A DNA stretch of 64,000 nucleotides. Source: Actinomycetes bacterium. GTDB lineage: Bacteria > Actinomycetota > Acidimicrobiia > Acidimicrobiales > Aldehydirespiratoraceae. Below are positions 35,333 to 44,791 of this stretch, piece after piece; the stretch's first letter is position 1, and the number at the start of each line of letters is the position of its first letter. The position numbers and the translations under genes were made by a program. The stretch covers positions 1 through 64,000 of the forward strand of contig JAJRXC010000003.1 of assembly GCA_024276495.1 (NCBI GenBank), in the 5' to 3' direction. The notes under the pieces were generated by a model that saw only the letters and a program-made list of their open reading frames with translations, was not told the origin of the DNA and did not search any database.

Positions 35333-35812
35333 TTGACGTACAAGCCTGGTGACCGTGTCGTGTATCCCCACCATGGCGCTGCGGTGATCGAGAAGAAGGA
35401 GAAGCGCACCGCGTTCGGTGAAGAGAAAGACTATCTCGTGCTGCGCATGGCGCACGGCGAGATGACACTCGCGGTGCCGGTCGACAAGGCCGAGGAGGTC
35501 GGCATGCGATGGCCGATCTCCACCGAAGACGTCGAGGATCTCTTCGAGGTGCTGGCCAAACGTGACGTGCGCGAACCGGCCAACTGGTCACGGCGGTTCA
35601 AAAACCATCAGGAGAAGCTGAAGTCGGGCGACGTCTACCAGGTCGCGGAGGTGGTGCGGAACCTCGCCCTTCGGGACCAGGCCAAGGGGCTGTCCGCCGG
35701 CGAGAAGTCGCTTTACACGAAAGCTCGCAACGTGTTGGTCTCCGAGCTCGCCTTCGCGCTCGATGTCGAAGAGGACGACGCGATGGCGAAGGTCGATTCG
35801 GCCCTCGTCTGA
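35333..35812 (+). CDS. carD: CarD-family transcription regulator
   Basis: 159 residues from a TTG start with AAGGA (35322-35326) 6 bp upstream. N-terminal RNA polymerase beta-binding Tudor-like domain (YKPGDRVVYPHHGAAVIE, LVLRMAHGEMTLAVPVD), then the helical DNA-binding domain (NWSRRFKNHQEKLKSGD, LSAGEKSLYTKARNVLVSELA). CarD binds RNA polymerase and stabilises open complexes at most promoters. Its stop abuts the stop of the convergent gene (TGATCA). Confidence 0.93.
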   Translation: MTYKPGDRVVYPHHGAAVIEKKEKRTAFGEEKDYLVLRMAHGEMTLAVPVDKAEEVGMRWPISTEDVEDLFEVLAKRDVREPANWSRRFKNHQEKLKSGDVYQVAEVVRNLALRDQAKGLSAGEKSLYTKARNVLVSELAFALDVEEDDAMAKVDSALV

Positions 35813-36265
35813 TCAGGTCGAGGCGACGCCGAGTCGTTTGCGGACGCCGTCGACCGCGTTCTCGCCGATGCCGGCGAACGCCACCTGAAGACCCCGGTCG
35901 AGAAGACGCGCCGCACCCTTCAACCGCACGGTCAGCTCCAGCGTGATCCGCGAACCGGTGTCGGTGGGCCGGATCTCCACCACGTCGCGCCCCGACACCT
36001 TGCCGTCGGTGGTGAACACGATGCGGGCCGGCTCGTCGTCGGTCGGGGGCCGCAGCTCGGTGATCTCGTAGGTCGCGGGGATCGCCTTTCCGTAGAAGCC
36101 GACCGTCACCTCGTAGCGGTCGCCGACCTTCACGTCGGCGCCGGAGAGGGGAACGACGGTTCGAACCGATGGATCCCACTGGGCCCGGTTGGCCGGATCC
36201 CGCAGAAAGGCGAACGCCTCGGAGGGTGACGCGGCCACGTCGATGGTGGAGGAGAACTGGGCCAT
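35813..36265 (-). CDS. SRPBCC/polyketide cyclase-like protein
   Basis: 150 residues from ATG 36265 (ATG 36280 possible). START-like fold: SSTIDVAASPSEAFAFLRDPANRAQWD at the start, GDRYEVTVGFYGK in the middle, C-terminal long helix RGLQVAFAGIGENAVDGVRK. The family binds hydrophobic ligands; catalysis is uncertain. Converges on carD with stops touching. Confidence 0.8.
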   Translation of the reverse strand: MAQFSSTIDVAASPSEAFAFLRDPANRAQWDPSVRTVVPLSGADVKVGDRYEVTVGFYGKAIPATYEITELRPPTDDEPARIVFTTDGKVSGRDVVEIRPTDTGSRITLELTVRLKGAARLLDRGLQVAFAGIGENAVDGVRKRLGVAST

Positions 36266-36313
36266 GACGAGATTCTTCATCGGTGCCCGGCGCGTGGACA
36301 AGGGTCGCAGGAC

Positions 36314-36829
36314 TCAATCTGCGGCGCGGCGGCGGTTCCCCTCGATCGCGGCGAAGAACCAGATCGTGCAGAACACGAGCACCGGCCCCCACAGCTCCCA
36401 CGAGAACGAGTCGTCGAGCTCGTGGCCGATCCCCCGGCCGAGAGCCGGTGCCAACAGCAGGGTCGTGAGGAACTGTCGACGAGCCGAGTACCGCACGATT
36501 CGCAGCTGATCGGTCACGAAGTCAACCGTCGCCGGGATGCAAGGAAGCCAGATGAACCACAAGTCGAGATCCTCGGGCCACAGGGACCATCCGGCCAGGG
36601 TCAGCCCGGCGAACAGGAACGCGACCGGGTAGAGGGTCAGGCAACGGCGACAACAACGCCTTCCGGCGATGACCGCGCAGCGCTCGTACTGGTCGGGATG
36701 GTGGTGGGTTCGCCACATCGCCCGGCGGCCGGCTTCTTCGGCCCGCCGCTCGAGCACCTCGGCGACCGCCGCGTCGAATCGCGTCTCGAAGTCGCCGTCG
36801 ACCGTCTCGGGGTGGGCCATGGATCTCAT
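36314..36829 (-). CDS. DUF2085 membrane protein
   Basis: 171 residues from ATG 36829, which overlaps the upstream stop (ATGA). Cys motif RCAVIAGRRCCRRCLTLYPV (~51-70), then three hydrophobic helices. DUF2085 proteins carry this Cys/Arg pattern before membrane segments; the function is unknown. Coupled to the LLM oxidoreductase upstream. Confidence 0.72.
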   Translation of the reverse strand: MRSMAHPETVDGDFETRFDAAVAEVLERRAEEAGRRAMWRTHHHPDQYERCAVIAGRRCCRRCLTLYPVAFLFAGLTLAGWSLWPEDLDLWFIWLPCIPATVDFVTDQLRIVRYSARRQFLTTLLLAPALGRGIGHELDDSFSWELWGPVLVFCTIWFFAAIEGNRRRAAD

Positions 36830-37785
36830 GTCGGCAGGTCGCGGGCGACGCTGAGCATCCGATCGCGCAGGTGCGGGAGGAAGTCGTCACGATGACGATC
36901 GAGTTGCTCGGAGACCCTGTCGGGTGACAACCCCTTCACGTGGACACGAACGTTCACGGTGTCGCAGCCGGCCGCGTCGAGGAAGTCGGCGAGTCGGTCG
37001 GCCGCCTCGGTCCCCGTCGGTGCCGAGATGAGTTGGTCGCCGTCCCAGTTCTTCATCGCCGCCTCGGGCGCGTAGCTGCGATAGTGCGCCATCTGGGCGG
37101 CCATCTCCTCCCCGGGCGGGTCGCCGACCCACACCCGACGAATCGCGACTTTGGGCCCGTCGCCACCGGCCTCGACATAGTCGGCGTTGAGCCGGGCCGT
37201 CACCTCGGTGGTCTGAAGGCTGTCGTAGAGGATCCCGAGCCCGAGGCGGGCGGCTCGGCGAACCGCCGCACGACTCTGGGCGGCCACGACCATGGGGAAG
37301 GGACGGGTCGCGGTCCGAGCGACGGCCCGGTCCGCGGCCAGCGGCGTGTCGTCGCGGCCGCGAAGGGCCGCCACGATCCTCGGTAGGGCATCCTTGAACC
37401 GGTCGGTGATCTCGTCGAAGGGCACCTTCGCCAGTTCGAAGTCGACCGGCAACGCGCCCGCCGCGAATCCCACACCGACCCGACCCGGATGGGCCGCGTC
37501 GAGCCAGGCCAGGTCCTCGGCGATGAGGGCGTAGGGCTTCATGGGCAACAGGAGCGGACACGGGGCCGCCCAGCCCCGCGGCATCGCGTCGAGGAGAAAC
37601 CCGGCCAGTTGGACCGGGTTGGGGAGATAGCCGGGGAAGTCGGCGTGGTGTTCGGCGACCATCACCCCGTCGTAGCCGATCTCGACGGCCCGGCCGGCCT
37701 GGGCCCTGAGGAGCGCCACCTGTTCGACCGCGGCGACATCGTGCGGGTACAGACGCAGCGAGATCGAGCCGACCGAGACGGGCAT
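36826..37785 (-). CDS. LLM-class flavin/F420 oxidoreductase
   Basis: 319 residues from ATG 37785. Bacterial luciferase-like TIM barrel: AEHHADFPGYLPNPVQLAGF, DLAWLDAAHPGRVGVGFAAG, FDEITDRFKDALPRI, PMVVAAQSRAAVRRAARLGLGIL. Uses FMNH2 or F420. Substrate unknown. Lies 13 bp after a thiolase and is coupled to the DUF2085 gene. Confidence 0.83.
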   Translation of the reverse strand: MPVSVGSISLRLYPHDVAAVEQVALLRAQAGRAVEIGYDGVMVAEHHADFPGYLPNPVQLAGFLLDAMPRGWAAPCPLLLPMKPYALIAEDLAWLDAAHPGRVGVGFAAGALPVDFELAKVPFDEITDRFKDALPRIVAALRGRDDTPLAADRAVARTATRPFPMVVAAQSRAAVRRAARLGLGILYDSLQTTEVTARLNADYVEAGGDGPKVAIRRVWVGDPPGEEMAAQMAHYRSYAPEAAMKNWDGDQLISAPTGTEAADRLADFLDAAGCDTVNVRVHVKGLSPDRVSEQLDRHRDDFLPHLRDRMLSVARDLPT

Positions 37786-37798
37786 GGCCACGGGGTCG

Positions 37799-38965
37799 TC
37801 AGAGCCGTTCGATGATGGTGACGTTCGCCTGGCCACCGCCCTCGCACATGGTCTGGAGACCGTAGCGACCGCCGGTGCGTTCGAGCTCGTGCAGGAGCGT
37901 GGTCATCAGCTTGGCGCCGGTCGCCCCGAGCGGGTGTCCGAGCGCGATGGCCCCTCCGTTGACGTTGACCCGTTCGTGGGGAATGTCGTGTTCGCTCATC
38001 CATGCGAGCGGCACGCACGCGAAGGCCTCGTTGCATTCGAACAGGTCGATGTCGGCGATCGACATCCCCGACTTCTCGAGCGCGTGGGCCGTGGCCGGGA
38101 TCGGCCCGGTCAACATGTAGATCGGGTCGTCGCCGCGGACCGACATGTGGTGGATCCGGGCCCGCGGCGTCAGGCCGTGGTCCTCGACCGCCTGTTCCGA
38201 TGCGAGCAGCAGCGCGGCCGAGGAGTCGCTGATCTGGCTCGCGCACGCGGCGGTCAGGCGACCCCCTTCGACCAGTGGCTTCAGCTGTTGCATCTTCTCG
38301 AGACTGCCGCCCCGACGTGGCCCTTCGTCCATCGCACACCCACCGACGGCGACGATCTCGGCGTCGAACCGGCCCTCGTCGATGGCTCGGATCGCCCGCT
38401 CGTGGCTCTCGAACGCGAACGTCTCCATCTCTTCGCGGCTGATCCCCCACTTCTCGGCGATCATCTCGGCGCCTCGGAACTGCGAGACCTCCTGTGTGCC
38501 GTAGCGCGCCACCCAACCGGTCGATCCGGAGAAGGGATCGTCGAATCCGAGCTCGACCGCCAGGGTCATCGCCGACGAGATCGGGATCTGTGACATCTGC
38601 TGGACACCGCCGGCGACGACGAGGTCCTGCACACCGGCCATGATCCCCATCGCCGCGAAGGACACCGCCTGCTGACCGGATCCGCATTGGCGATCGACCG
38701 TCGTTCCCGGCACCGCCTCGGGCAGGCCGGCGGCGAGCCACGAGGTCCGGGCGATGTCGCCGGCCTGCCCTCCGACGGAGTCGACGTTGCCGAGCACGAC
38801 ATCGTCGACCGCCGCGGGGTCGATGCCGCTGCGATCGATGAGGGCGGAGATCGCCGCGGCACCGAGATCGGCGGGATGCAGGTGCGACAGTCCTCCACCG
38901 CGCGTTCCGGTCGGGGTGCGGACGGCATCGACGATGTAGGCCTCGGGCCGGCGTTGCTCAGACAT
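37799..38965 (-). CDS. Acetyl-CoA acetyltransferase, FadA5/FadA6-like
   Basis: 388 residues. In contrast with the module thiolases, all catalytic residues are present: DRQCGSGQQ (nucleophile Cys), NVNGGAIALGHPLGATG (His), TMCEGGG (Cys). Wording is close to mycobacterial FadA5, which removes acetyl-CoA from the cholesterol side chain; LTGPIPATAHALEKSG and ECNEAFACV fit as well. It should perform true thiolysis. Grouped with two LLM oxidoreductases on the minus strand. Confidence 0.92.
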   Translation of the reverse strand: MSEQRRPEAYIVDAVRTPTGTRGGGLSHLHPADLGAAAISALIDRSGIDPAAVDDVVLGNVDSVGGQAGDIARTSWLAAGLPEAVPGTTVDRQCGSGQQAVSFAAMGIMAGVQDLVVAGGVQQMSQIPISSAMTLAVELGFDDPFSGSTGWVARYGTQEVSQFRGAEMIAEKWGISREEMETFAFESHERAIRAIDEGRFDAEIVAVGGCAMDEGPRRGGSLEKMQQLKPLVEGGRLTAACASQISDSSAALLLASEQAVEDHGLTPRARIHHMSVRGDDPIYMLTGPIPATAHALEKSGMSIADIDLFECNEAFACVPLAWMSEHDIPHERVNVNGGAIALGHPLGATGAKLMTTLLHELERTGGRYGLQTMCEGGGQANVTIIERL

Positions 38966-38975
38966 GTGGCCGACC

Positions 38976-39797
38976 CTAGCCAGCCACGATCTCCGTCAAC
39001 ATCTCCATGGACCGGAGCCAGTCGTCCACATTGTCCCGCCATGGCGCGGACACGACGTGCTCGACGCCGGCCGCGCCGTAGGCGGCCGCTTCCTCGGCGA
39101 TCAGCCCGGGGTCCATTCCCTGGGGATCCCAGCCCGTCCGATACGAGATCCGAAACTCCGGTTCGGGCCGGGCGGCCCGGATGCGGGCGATCCTGGGCGC
39201 CAGCTCATCGGGCGCGGTGCTGATCGAGTGGAACCCGTCACCTCGGGTGATCGCCCGTTCGATCGTCGGTTCGCTTCCACCGCCGATCCAGATCGGTATG
39301 GCGTGGGCCGGCTTCGGCAACGCCTTGAGCTCGGCGAAGGAGTAGTGCCGTCCGTCGAACGCCACCGGATCGTCGTTCCAGACGGCCCGCATGATGTCGA
39401 TCGCCTCGTCGAACCGACGCCCCCGGTCGGCGAAGTTCTGACCGAGGGCCGCGAACTCGGCTTCCGACCAGCCCACTCCGGCACCGAGGATCACCCGTCC
39501 CCGCGAGAGCTGGTCGAGCGTCGCGAGCGCGTTCGCCAGTTGGAGTGGGTGGTACTGCGGCACGACCATGACGCTGGTGCCGAGCCCCACTGTCGATGTG
39601 GCGGCTGCGGCCCACGCCAGGCTCAGCAGCGGTTCGAAGAGATACGCCGACGGGTAGTCCTGGCCGACGGGGCGGACGATGTGGTCGCTGACCCACACGT
39701 CGACGAATCCGAGCTCCTCGGCTCGCCGCGCGACCTGCTGGATGGCGTCGGGGCCCGCGGCCCGGCCGAACTGTGGCAGATGGATACCGAGTTGCAT
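38976..39797 (-). CDS. LLM-class F420-dependent oxidoreductase
   Basis: 273 residues from ATG 39797. LGIHLPQFG, DVWVSDHIV, LGTSVMVVPQYHPLQLAN, LDQLSRGRVILGAGVGW and PIWIGGGSEPTIERA match the F420-type TIGR03619-like branch of the luciferase family. Probably reduces or oxidises a catabolic intermediate. Upstream of the thiolase by 10 bp, so cotranscribed. Divergent from the MMPL transporter. Confidence 0.87.
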   Translation of the reverse strand: MQLGIHLPQFGRAAGPDAIQQVARRAEELGFVDVWVSDHIVRPVGQDYPSAYLFEPLLSLAWAAAATSTVGLGTSVMVVPQYHPLQLANALATLDQLSRGRVILGAGVGWSEAEFAALGQNFADRGRRFDEAIDIMRAVWNDDPVAFDGRHYSFAELKALPKPAHAIPIWIGGGSEPTIERAITRGDGFHSISTAPDELAPRIARIRAARPEPEFRISYRTGWDPQGMDPGLIAEEAAAYGAAGVEHVVSAPWRDNVDDWLRSMEMLTEIVAG

Positions 39798-39877
39798 GCC
39801 GACCATCATCGCTCGCCGACGCACCCACCTCACATCCGTGGAACAGTGGTGCGAACACTGGGGCATCGGAGGGCGAG

Positions 39878-42862
39878 ATGGAACGGATCTGGCGAGGACT
39901 CGGAACCGGACTGGGAAAGTACTGGTGGGCGGTGCTCGGCGGCGTCGTCGTCATCACCGCTGTCTTGAGCATCGGCGCGAGCCGGATCGAGTTCGCGACC
40001 GGCCAGGACAGCTACCTGAACCCCGAGAGTCAGGCCGCGATCGACAATGTCGCCTTTCAGAACCAGTTCGGCGGCGAAGCCATCATCTTGCTCTTCACCG
40101 CCGATGAGAACGGGGGCGAGCCGGCCATCGTCGCCGACTTGTTCTCCGACTCGAACCGGGCCGAGTTGGCCCGCCTCGAAGCCGAGCTGCGCGCCATTCC
40201 CGAGGCCTACGCGGTCATCACGCCGCTCACGTCGGTCACCTTCAGCTCCAACATCATCGACGGGGGCGTCGGCACCGCGGCGCTCACCCACGCCGCGGCC
40301 GACGACTCCGATCCCGCCGCCCAGAGCCTGCGCAACGACGATCTCCAGACCACATTGTTCCGGCTGAGGGGGGCGGGTGACGCCGATCTCGGCAATCGAG
40401 ACTGGATCGAGTTCCTCCTCTACGACAACACGGGTTTCGTGCGCGACGGCACCGATGTCACCGGTCCCGCGGCGCGAGATCGCACCCTCCGGGAGTCGCT
40501 GCTGAGCACCTTTCCCGACCAGCAGACCGCGGTCGGTGCCGTGATCGTCGAAGGCAACGCGGATCTCGACGCCCTCTCGTCGGCCACCGAGCAGGTTCTC
40601 GCCATCATGGCGGGCGCGAATCTCGACGGGTGGAGCGTGATCACCACCGGGTCGCCGGTTTTCCTGAAGGACATCAACGACTACCTCCAGGGGGGAATGT
40701 TGACCCTCGGTGCGGCGGCCCTGGGCCTGATGGCGCTCGTCCTCCTCATCGCCTTCCCGGTTCGCTGGCGGCTCATCCCGCTGCTCTCCGTCATCATCGC
40801 CGTCGGGTGGACGTTCTCCCTTCTCGGTTTCCTCGGCATCGACTTGTCGCTCGTGACGATCTCCGGCCTGCCGATCCTGATCGGCATCGGTGTGGATTTC
40901 GCGATCCAGGTCCAGAACCGGGTCGAGGAGGAGGTCGTGCTCGACCGCGAGGATCATCCGATGCGCGAGACGTTGGCCAATCTCGGCCCGCCTCTGGCCG
41001 CGGCGACGATCGCCGCCGCGGTGGCGTTCCTCGTGTTGCAGATCTCCCTCGTCCCGATGATCCGTGACTTCGGCATCATGTTGGCCGTCGGCATCGTGGT
41101 CATCCTCATCGTCGGCATCGTCGTTCCCACGGCGATCCTCGGCATTCGCGAGTACAAGGCTCGCACGACGTCGCTGACCGAGCCGACCCGGATCGAGCGG
41201 GCGATCGTTCGTCTCGGCGGTCTCCCCCAGAAGGCCGTGATCCCCATCATCGTGCTCTCCGTCGGCGTCCTCGTCGCCGGCATCGCCCTCGAGGACCAGT
41301 TCAAGATCGAGAGCGATCCGGTCAAGTGGGTGAACCAGGACACCCAGACGGTGCGCGACATCAACACCCTCCAGGAGGAGACCGGTTTCGAGAGCACCCT
41401 TGGTGTGTTGATCCAGGCCAACAACGTCAACGCCCAGCCCGTCGCCGACCTGATCTTCGAGTTCATCCGGCAGGCCGAGGGGCGGGCCGACGGCGCCGTC
41501 GCCAACAGCTCCAGCATGGTCTCGACGTTGTCGAAGATCATCAACATCCCCGGTGCGACACCGGTGGCACCGCGAGCCGAGGACCTCGAGGCGCTGATCG
41601 AGGTCATGCCGCCCGACATCCGGCTCGCGTTGGTGACCCCCGACCGCACGGCGACCCAGATCAACCTCCGCCTGTCGGCCGCCCCCCTGGATCAGGACGC
41701 CATCCTCGTCGAGGAGTTGGCTGCCGACCTCGACGCCCGCATCGCGGCGCTCGACCTGCCCTCCGATTCGATCCTCATGGTCGACCTCGGGCCGGACGAG
41801 CCGGCGGTTCGGGCCGTGCCGGCCGGACTCGCCGTCGTCGGCGTCGGTCTGCTGAAGAATCTGTCCGCCAATCGGGCGGTGCTCACCTATCTGGCCCTGG
41901 CCATGGCCGGCCTGTGGCTGCTCCTGCGTCACCGCAGCCTGACGCGGGCGGTGTTGGCGATGGTGCCGGTGTTGTTGGCGGTCGGCTTGTCGTCGGTCAT
42001 CGTCGCGGTCGCGGGGCTGACGTTGAGCCCGCTCACGACGGTCAGTGGTCCGCTGGTCATCGCGACCTGTACCGAGTTCAGTGTGCTGATCCTCGGCAGA
42101 TACCTCGAGGAACGACAACGCGGCCTGACGCCGCAGGAGGCGACCGACCGTGCCTCCGCCCGCACCGGACGGGCGTTCTTCACGTCGGCGCTCACCACGG
42201 TCTTCGGGTTCGGGGTTCTCGTCTTCTCGGCGCTTCCGTTGCTGTCCGATTTCGGACTGATCGTCACGATGAACGTCGCGGTCGCCCTCCTGTCGGCGCT
42301 GATCGTGATGCCGCCCCTGCTCGTGTGGGCCGACACCCGCGCCCTCGTCGGGGCCACGGCGACCGCCACGGAGAGCACCGCCCACGGGGTGGTGCTCGCC
42401 GATCGTCCGCGCCCGGGGATGCTGGTCGGTGTGGTCGGTCTCGCCGCGCTCGCCTTGGTGCTGTTCCTCGGAGCCGACACCGAGGAGGGCAACGCGAGCA
42501 TCGGCGAGTTCACCGCGGTGGCGATTCCCACGACCACGACCGAGCCACCGCCGCCGACGACCACCGCCGACCCCACCGCCCCGCCGGAGGTCATCGACGC
42601 GTCCACGTTCAGCGCCGACCGCCCGGAGGGGCTCATCGACGGCGTGCTGTGGGACTATCTGACCGAGGCGGGGGCCGACCCGCAGGCCGCCACCTGCACC
42701 GGGACGATCCTCCTCGAACGGTTCACCCAGGACGAGTTGATCGCGAACGACCTGACCTCGTTCTCCGACGAGGCGTTGGTTCCCGTGGTCGACGCGGCGC
42801 GAGACTGCGGGGTTCCCGACGAGCAGATCGACGGTGCGATCGAGATCGCCCGGAACGGGTAG
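39878..42862 (+). CDS. MMPL/RND transporter (HAE3-like)
   Basis: 994 residues from ATG 39878. One N-terminal helix, a periplasmic domain, five helices with GLPILIGIGVDFAIQVQNRVEE, a second periplasmic domain, five helices with VIATCTEFSVLILGRYLEE, then an odd C-terminal extension with a Thr/Pro linker (TTTEPPPPTTTADP) and a small acidic domain with two cysteines. Proton-driven export of lipids or hydrophobic compounds is the family role. The second half has lost the usual GVDY motif. The next TetR gene, 2 bp downstream, likely controls it. Confidence 0.88.
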   Translation: MERIWRGLGTGLGKYWWAVLGGVVVITAVLSIGASRIEFATGQDSYLNPESQAAIDNVAFQNQFGGEAIILLFTADENGGEPAIVADLFSDSNRAELARLEAELRAIPEAYAVITPLTSVTFSSNIIDGGVGTAALTHAAADDSDPAAQSLRNDDLQTTLFRLRGAGDADLGNRDWIEFLLYDNTGFVRDGTDVTGPAARDRTLRESLLSTFPDQQTAVGAVIVEGNADLDALSSATEQVLAIMAGANLDGWSVITTGSPVFLKDINDYLQGGMLTLGAAALGLMALVLLIAFPVRWRLIPLLSVIIAVGWTFSLLGFLGIDLSLVTISGLPILIGIGVDFAIQVQNRVEEEVVLDREDHPMRETLANLGPPLAAATIAAAVAFLVLQISLVPMIRDFGIMLAVGIVVILIVGIVVPTAILGIREYKARTTSLTEPTRIERAIVRLGGLPQKAVIPIIVLSVGVLVAGIALEDQFKIESDPVKWVNQDTQTVRDINTLQEETGFESTLGVLIQANNVNAQPVADLIFEFIRQAEGRADGAVANSSSMVSTLSKIINIPGATPVAPRAEDLEALIEVMPPDIRLALVTPDRTATQINLRLSAAPLDQDAILVEELAADLDARIAALDLPSDSILMVDLGPDEPAVRAVPAGLAVVGVGLLKNLSANRAVLTYLALAMAGLWLLLRHRSLTRAVLAMVPVLLAVGLSSVIVAVAGLTLSPLTTVSGPLVIATCTEFSVLILGRYLEERQRGLTPQEATDRASARTGRAFFTSALTTVFGFGVLVFSALPLLSDFGLIVTMNVAVALLSALIVMPPLLVWADTRALVGATATATESTAHGVVLADRPRPGMLVGVVGLAALALVLFLGADTEEGNASIGEFTAVAIPTTTTEPPPPTTTADPTAPPEVIDASTFSADRPEGLIDGVLWDYLTEAGADPQAATCTGTILLERFTQDELIANDLTSFSDEALVPVVDAARDCGVPDEQIDGAIEIARNG

Positions 42863-42864
42863 CG

Positions 42865-43467
42865 GTGTCCGACACCCCGACCGCGCGCGGGGATCGTGCC
42901 GGTCGGCGACGAGACGTGTTGCGCGCGGCAACCGAGATCGTCGAGGAATCGGGCTGGACCGGGTTCTCGATTCGCGCCGTCGCCGCGCGGGCCGGGGTCA
43001 GCACCGGCGCCGTCTATCAGTGGTTCGCCGGGAAGCACGAGATCTTCGGCGAGCTCTACGACGGAGAGTTCCGCGCCGGCCTCGAAGAGCTCGACACGAT
43101 TCCCGAGGGCGTCTCGTTGGAGGCGATGGTCCGGTCGATGCTCGACTGGGCGGTCGCGCGGTACGAGCGGCTCGGCCGCTACGCGGTCGAGTTCTCGGGG
43201 CCCGGCCGCGACGTCGCCCCGGACATGGCGCCGATTCGTGCCCGCATCGACGAACGGGGCTCCGAGTTGCTCGAACGGTGCGCGGCGGCCGAGGGAGTCG
43301 TGCTCGTCGCCGACGAGCACCGGCTCACGTGGTTCTGGGCGGCCTGCCACGGCGTCGCCGAACGACTGACCCTCTTTCCGCCCTGCGGTGCTGATGATCG
43401 ACGAGAGGGGCTCCTCCGGTTCGCGGCGGAATCACTCACCCGGAGCCTGACCGCCCCGCAGGGTTGA
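42865..43467 (+). CDS. TetR-family regulator
   Basis: 200 residues from GTG 42865, 2 bp after the transporter stop. HTH: RDVLRAATEIVEESGWTGFSIRAVAARAGVSTGAVYQWFAGKHEIF in segments, then a helical ligand domain. Cotranscription with the MMPL gene suggests feedback control of the transporter. Ligand unknown. Confidence 0.83.
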   Translation: MSDTPTARGDRAGRRRDVLRAATEIVEESGWTGFSIRAVAARAGVSTGAVYQWFAGKHEIFGELYDGEFRAGLEELDTIPEGVSLEAMVRSMLDWAVARYERLGRYAVEFSGPGRDVAPDMAPIRARIDERGSELLERCAAAEGVVLVADEHRLTWFWAACHGVAERLTLFPPCGADDRREGLLRFAAESLTRSLTAPQG

Positions 43468-43560
43468 CGCCGGCACGTGTCGGGGTCACGGACGTCGGCC
43501 GGCCGAGCGTAGGGCGCGGCCCGGTTGGCGTCGACGCGATCGCCCGGGGAGACTCCCGGG

Positions 43561-44787
43561 ATGAACGCCGCGACCGACGCGACCAGCGAGCCGTCGGACC
43601 ACGCCGCATACCGGGCCGAGGTTCGGGCCTGGTACGAGGACAACGCGACCCGCAAACGCCCCGACGATCCGTGGGCGACCAACATCCACATCGATCCGGA
43701 CGAGGCCGCAGCACACTTCCGCGACTCCAAGGAGTGGGTGGGGCGCCTTTACGCGGCCGGCTATTCCGGTATCGCCTGGCCGGCCGAGTACGGCGGCGGT
43801 GGGGGCGAACCATGGATGACCCGCATCGAGCGTGAGGTCGCCCGCGACTACGAGGAGTGGACGGGGTTCCCGGGGGCCACGATCGCCATGCTCGGACCCA
43901 CTCTCCTTCGCCACGGGAGCGAGGAGCAGAAGCGGGAGCTCATCCCGAAGCTGCTTTCGGCCGAGCTGACGTTTTGTCAGTTGTTCAGCGAGCCGAACGC
44001 GGGTAGCGACCTGGCGTCGCTCGGGGCGAGGGCGGTTCTCGACGGCGACGAGCTCGTGGTCAACGGTCAGAAGGTCTGGAACAGTTCGGCCCAGTACACC
44101 GACTGGGGGTTCTTGTTGGTCCGCACCGACCCCGAGGCCCCCAAGCACAAGGGCATCACGTTTCTGCTCGTGGACATGGCGACGCCGGGCATCGAGGTTC
44201 GTCCGCTTGTCCAGATCAACCGCTCGGCTCACTTCAACGAGGTGTTCCTCGACAACGTGCGGATTCCGATCGCCAATGTCGTCGGGGAGATGAACGACGG
44301 GTGGGCGGTGGCCCGCACGGTGCTGTCCAACGAGTCGGCGTTCATCGCCGGGAACCGGATCCCGACGGGCGACAAGCTTCGTGAGCTCGCCGCCCGCAAT
44401 GCCCGCAGCGATGACCCTGTGATCCGGCAGCGCCTGGCCGACTACATCGCTCGGGAACGCATCTCCGGTTGGATGGGAGAGCAGGTGCAGCAGGCCATTC
44501 GTCGGGGGGAGAGGCCGCCGATGGACCCGGGCCTGTTGAAGCTCATGGCGTCGAACAACAAACGCCGGGCCGGTGACCTGGCGATGGAGATCCTGGGGGT
44601 CGCGGCGCAGGTCGATCTCGGCCCGGAGATGTTCTGGGCCCAGGCCGAGCTCATGGGCAGATTCTCGATCTCGATCGGTGGGGGTACCGACGAGGTGTTG
44701 CGAAACAACATCGGCGAACGGTCGCTGCGGCTGCCGCGCGAGCCGGGCTACGACAAGTCGCAGGCCTGGCGCGACATCCCGAAGTAG
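43561..44787 (+). CDS. Acyl-CoA dehydrogenase
   Basis: 408 residues from ATG 43561. CQLFSEPNAGSDLASLG, VNGQKVWNSSAQYTDWG, LLVDMATPGIEVRPL, SIGGGTDEVLRNNIGE. Same length and the same C-terminal pattern as the gene at 14186-15412, so a paralogue. FAD-dependent dehydrogenation of an acyl-CoA. Convergent with ArsI, 4 bp apart. Confidence 0.92.
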   Translation: MNAATDATSEPSDHAAYRAEVRAWYEDNATRKRPDDPWATNIHIDPDEAAAHFRDSKEWVGRLYAAGYSGIAWPAEYGGGGGEPWMTRIEREVARDYEEWTGFPGATIAMLGPTLLRHGSEEQKRELIPKLLSAELTFCQLFSEPNAGSDLASLGARAVLDGDELVVNGQKVWNSSAQYTDWGFLLVRTDPEAPKHKGITFLLVDMATPGIEVRPLVQINRSAHFNEVFLDNVRIPIANVVGEMNDGWAVARTVLSNESAFIAGNRIPTGDKLRELAARNARSDDPVIRQRLADYIARERISGWMGEQVQQAIRRGERPPMDPGLLKLMASNNKRRAGDLAMEILGVAAQVDLGPEMFWAQAELMGRFSISIGGGTDEVLRNNIGERSLRLPREPGYDKSQAWRDIPK

Positions 44788-44791
44788 TCGC

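Noticed and set aside
41326-42864. N-terminal extension of the TetR gene
   Set aside because: Overlaps the transporter in another frame; TetR starts at GTG 42865.
39830-42931. 1033-codon minus-strand frame
   Set aside because: Antisense to the MMPL transporter, with Arg/Asp/Gly-rich low-complexity sequence typical of GC-rich shadows.
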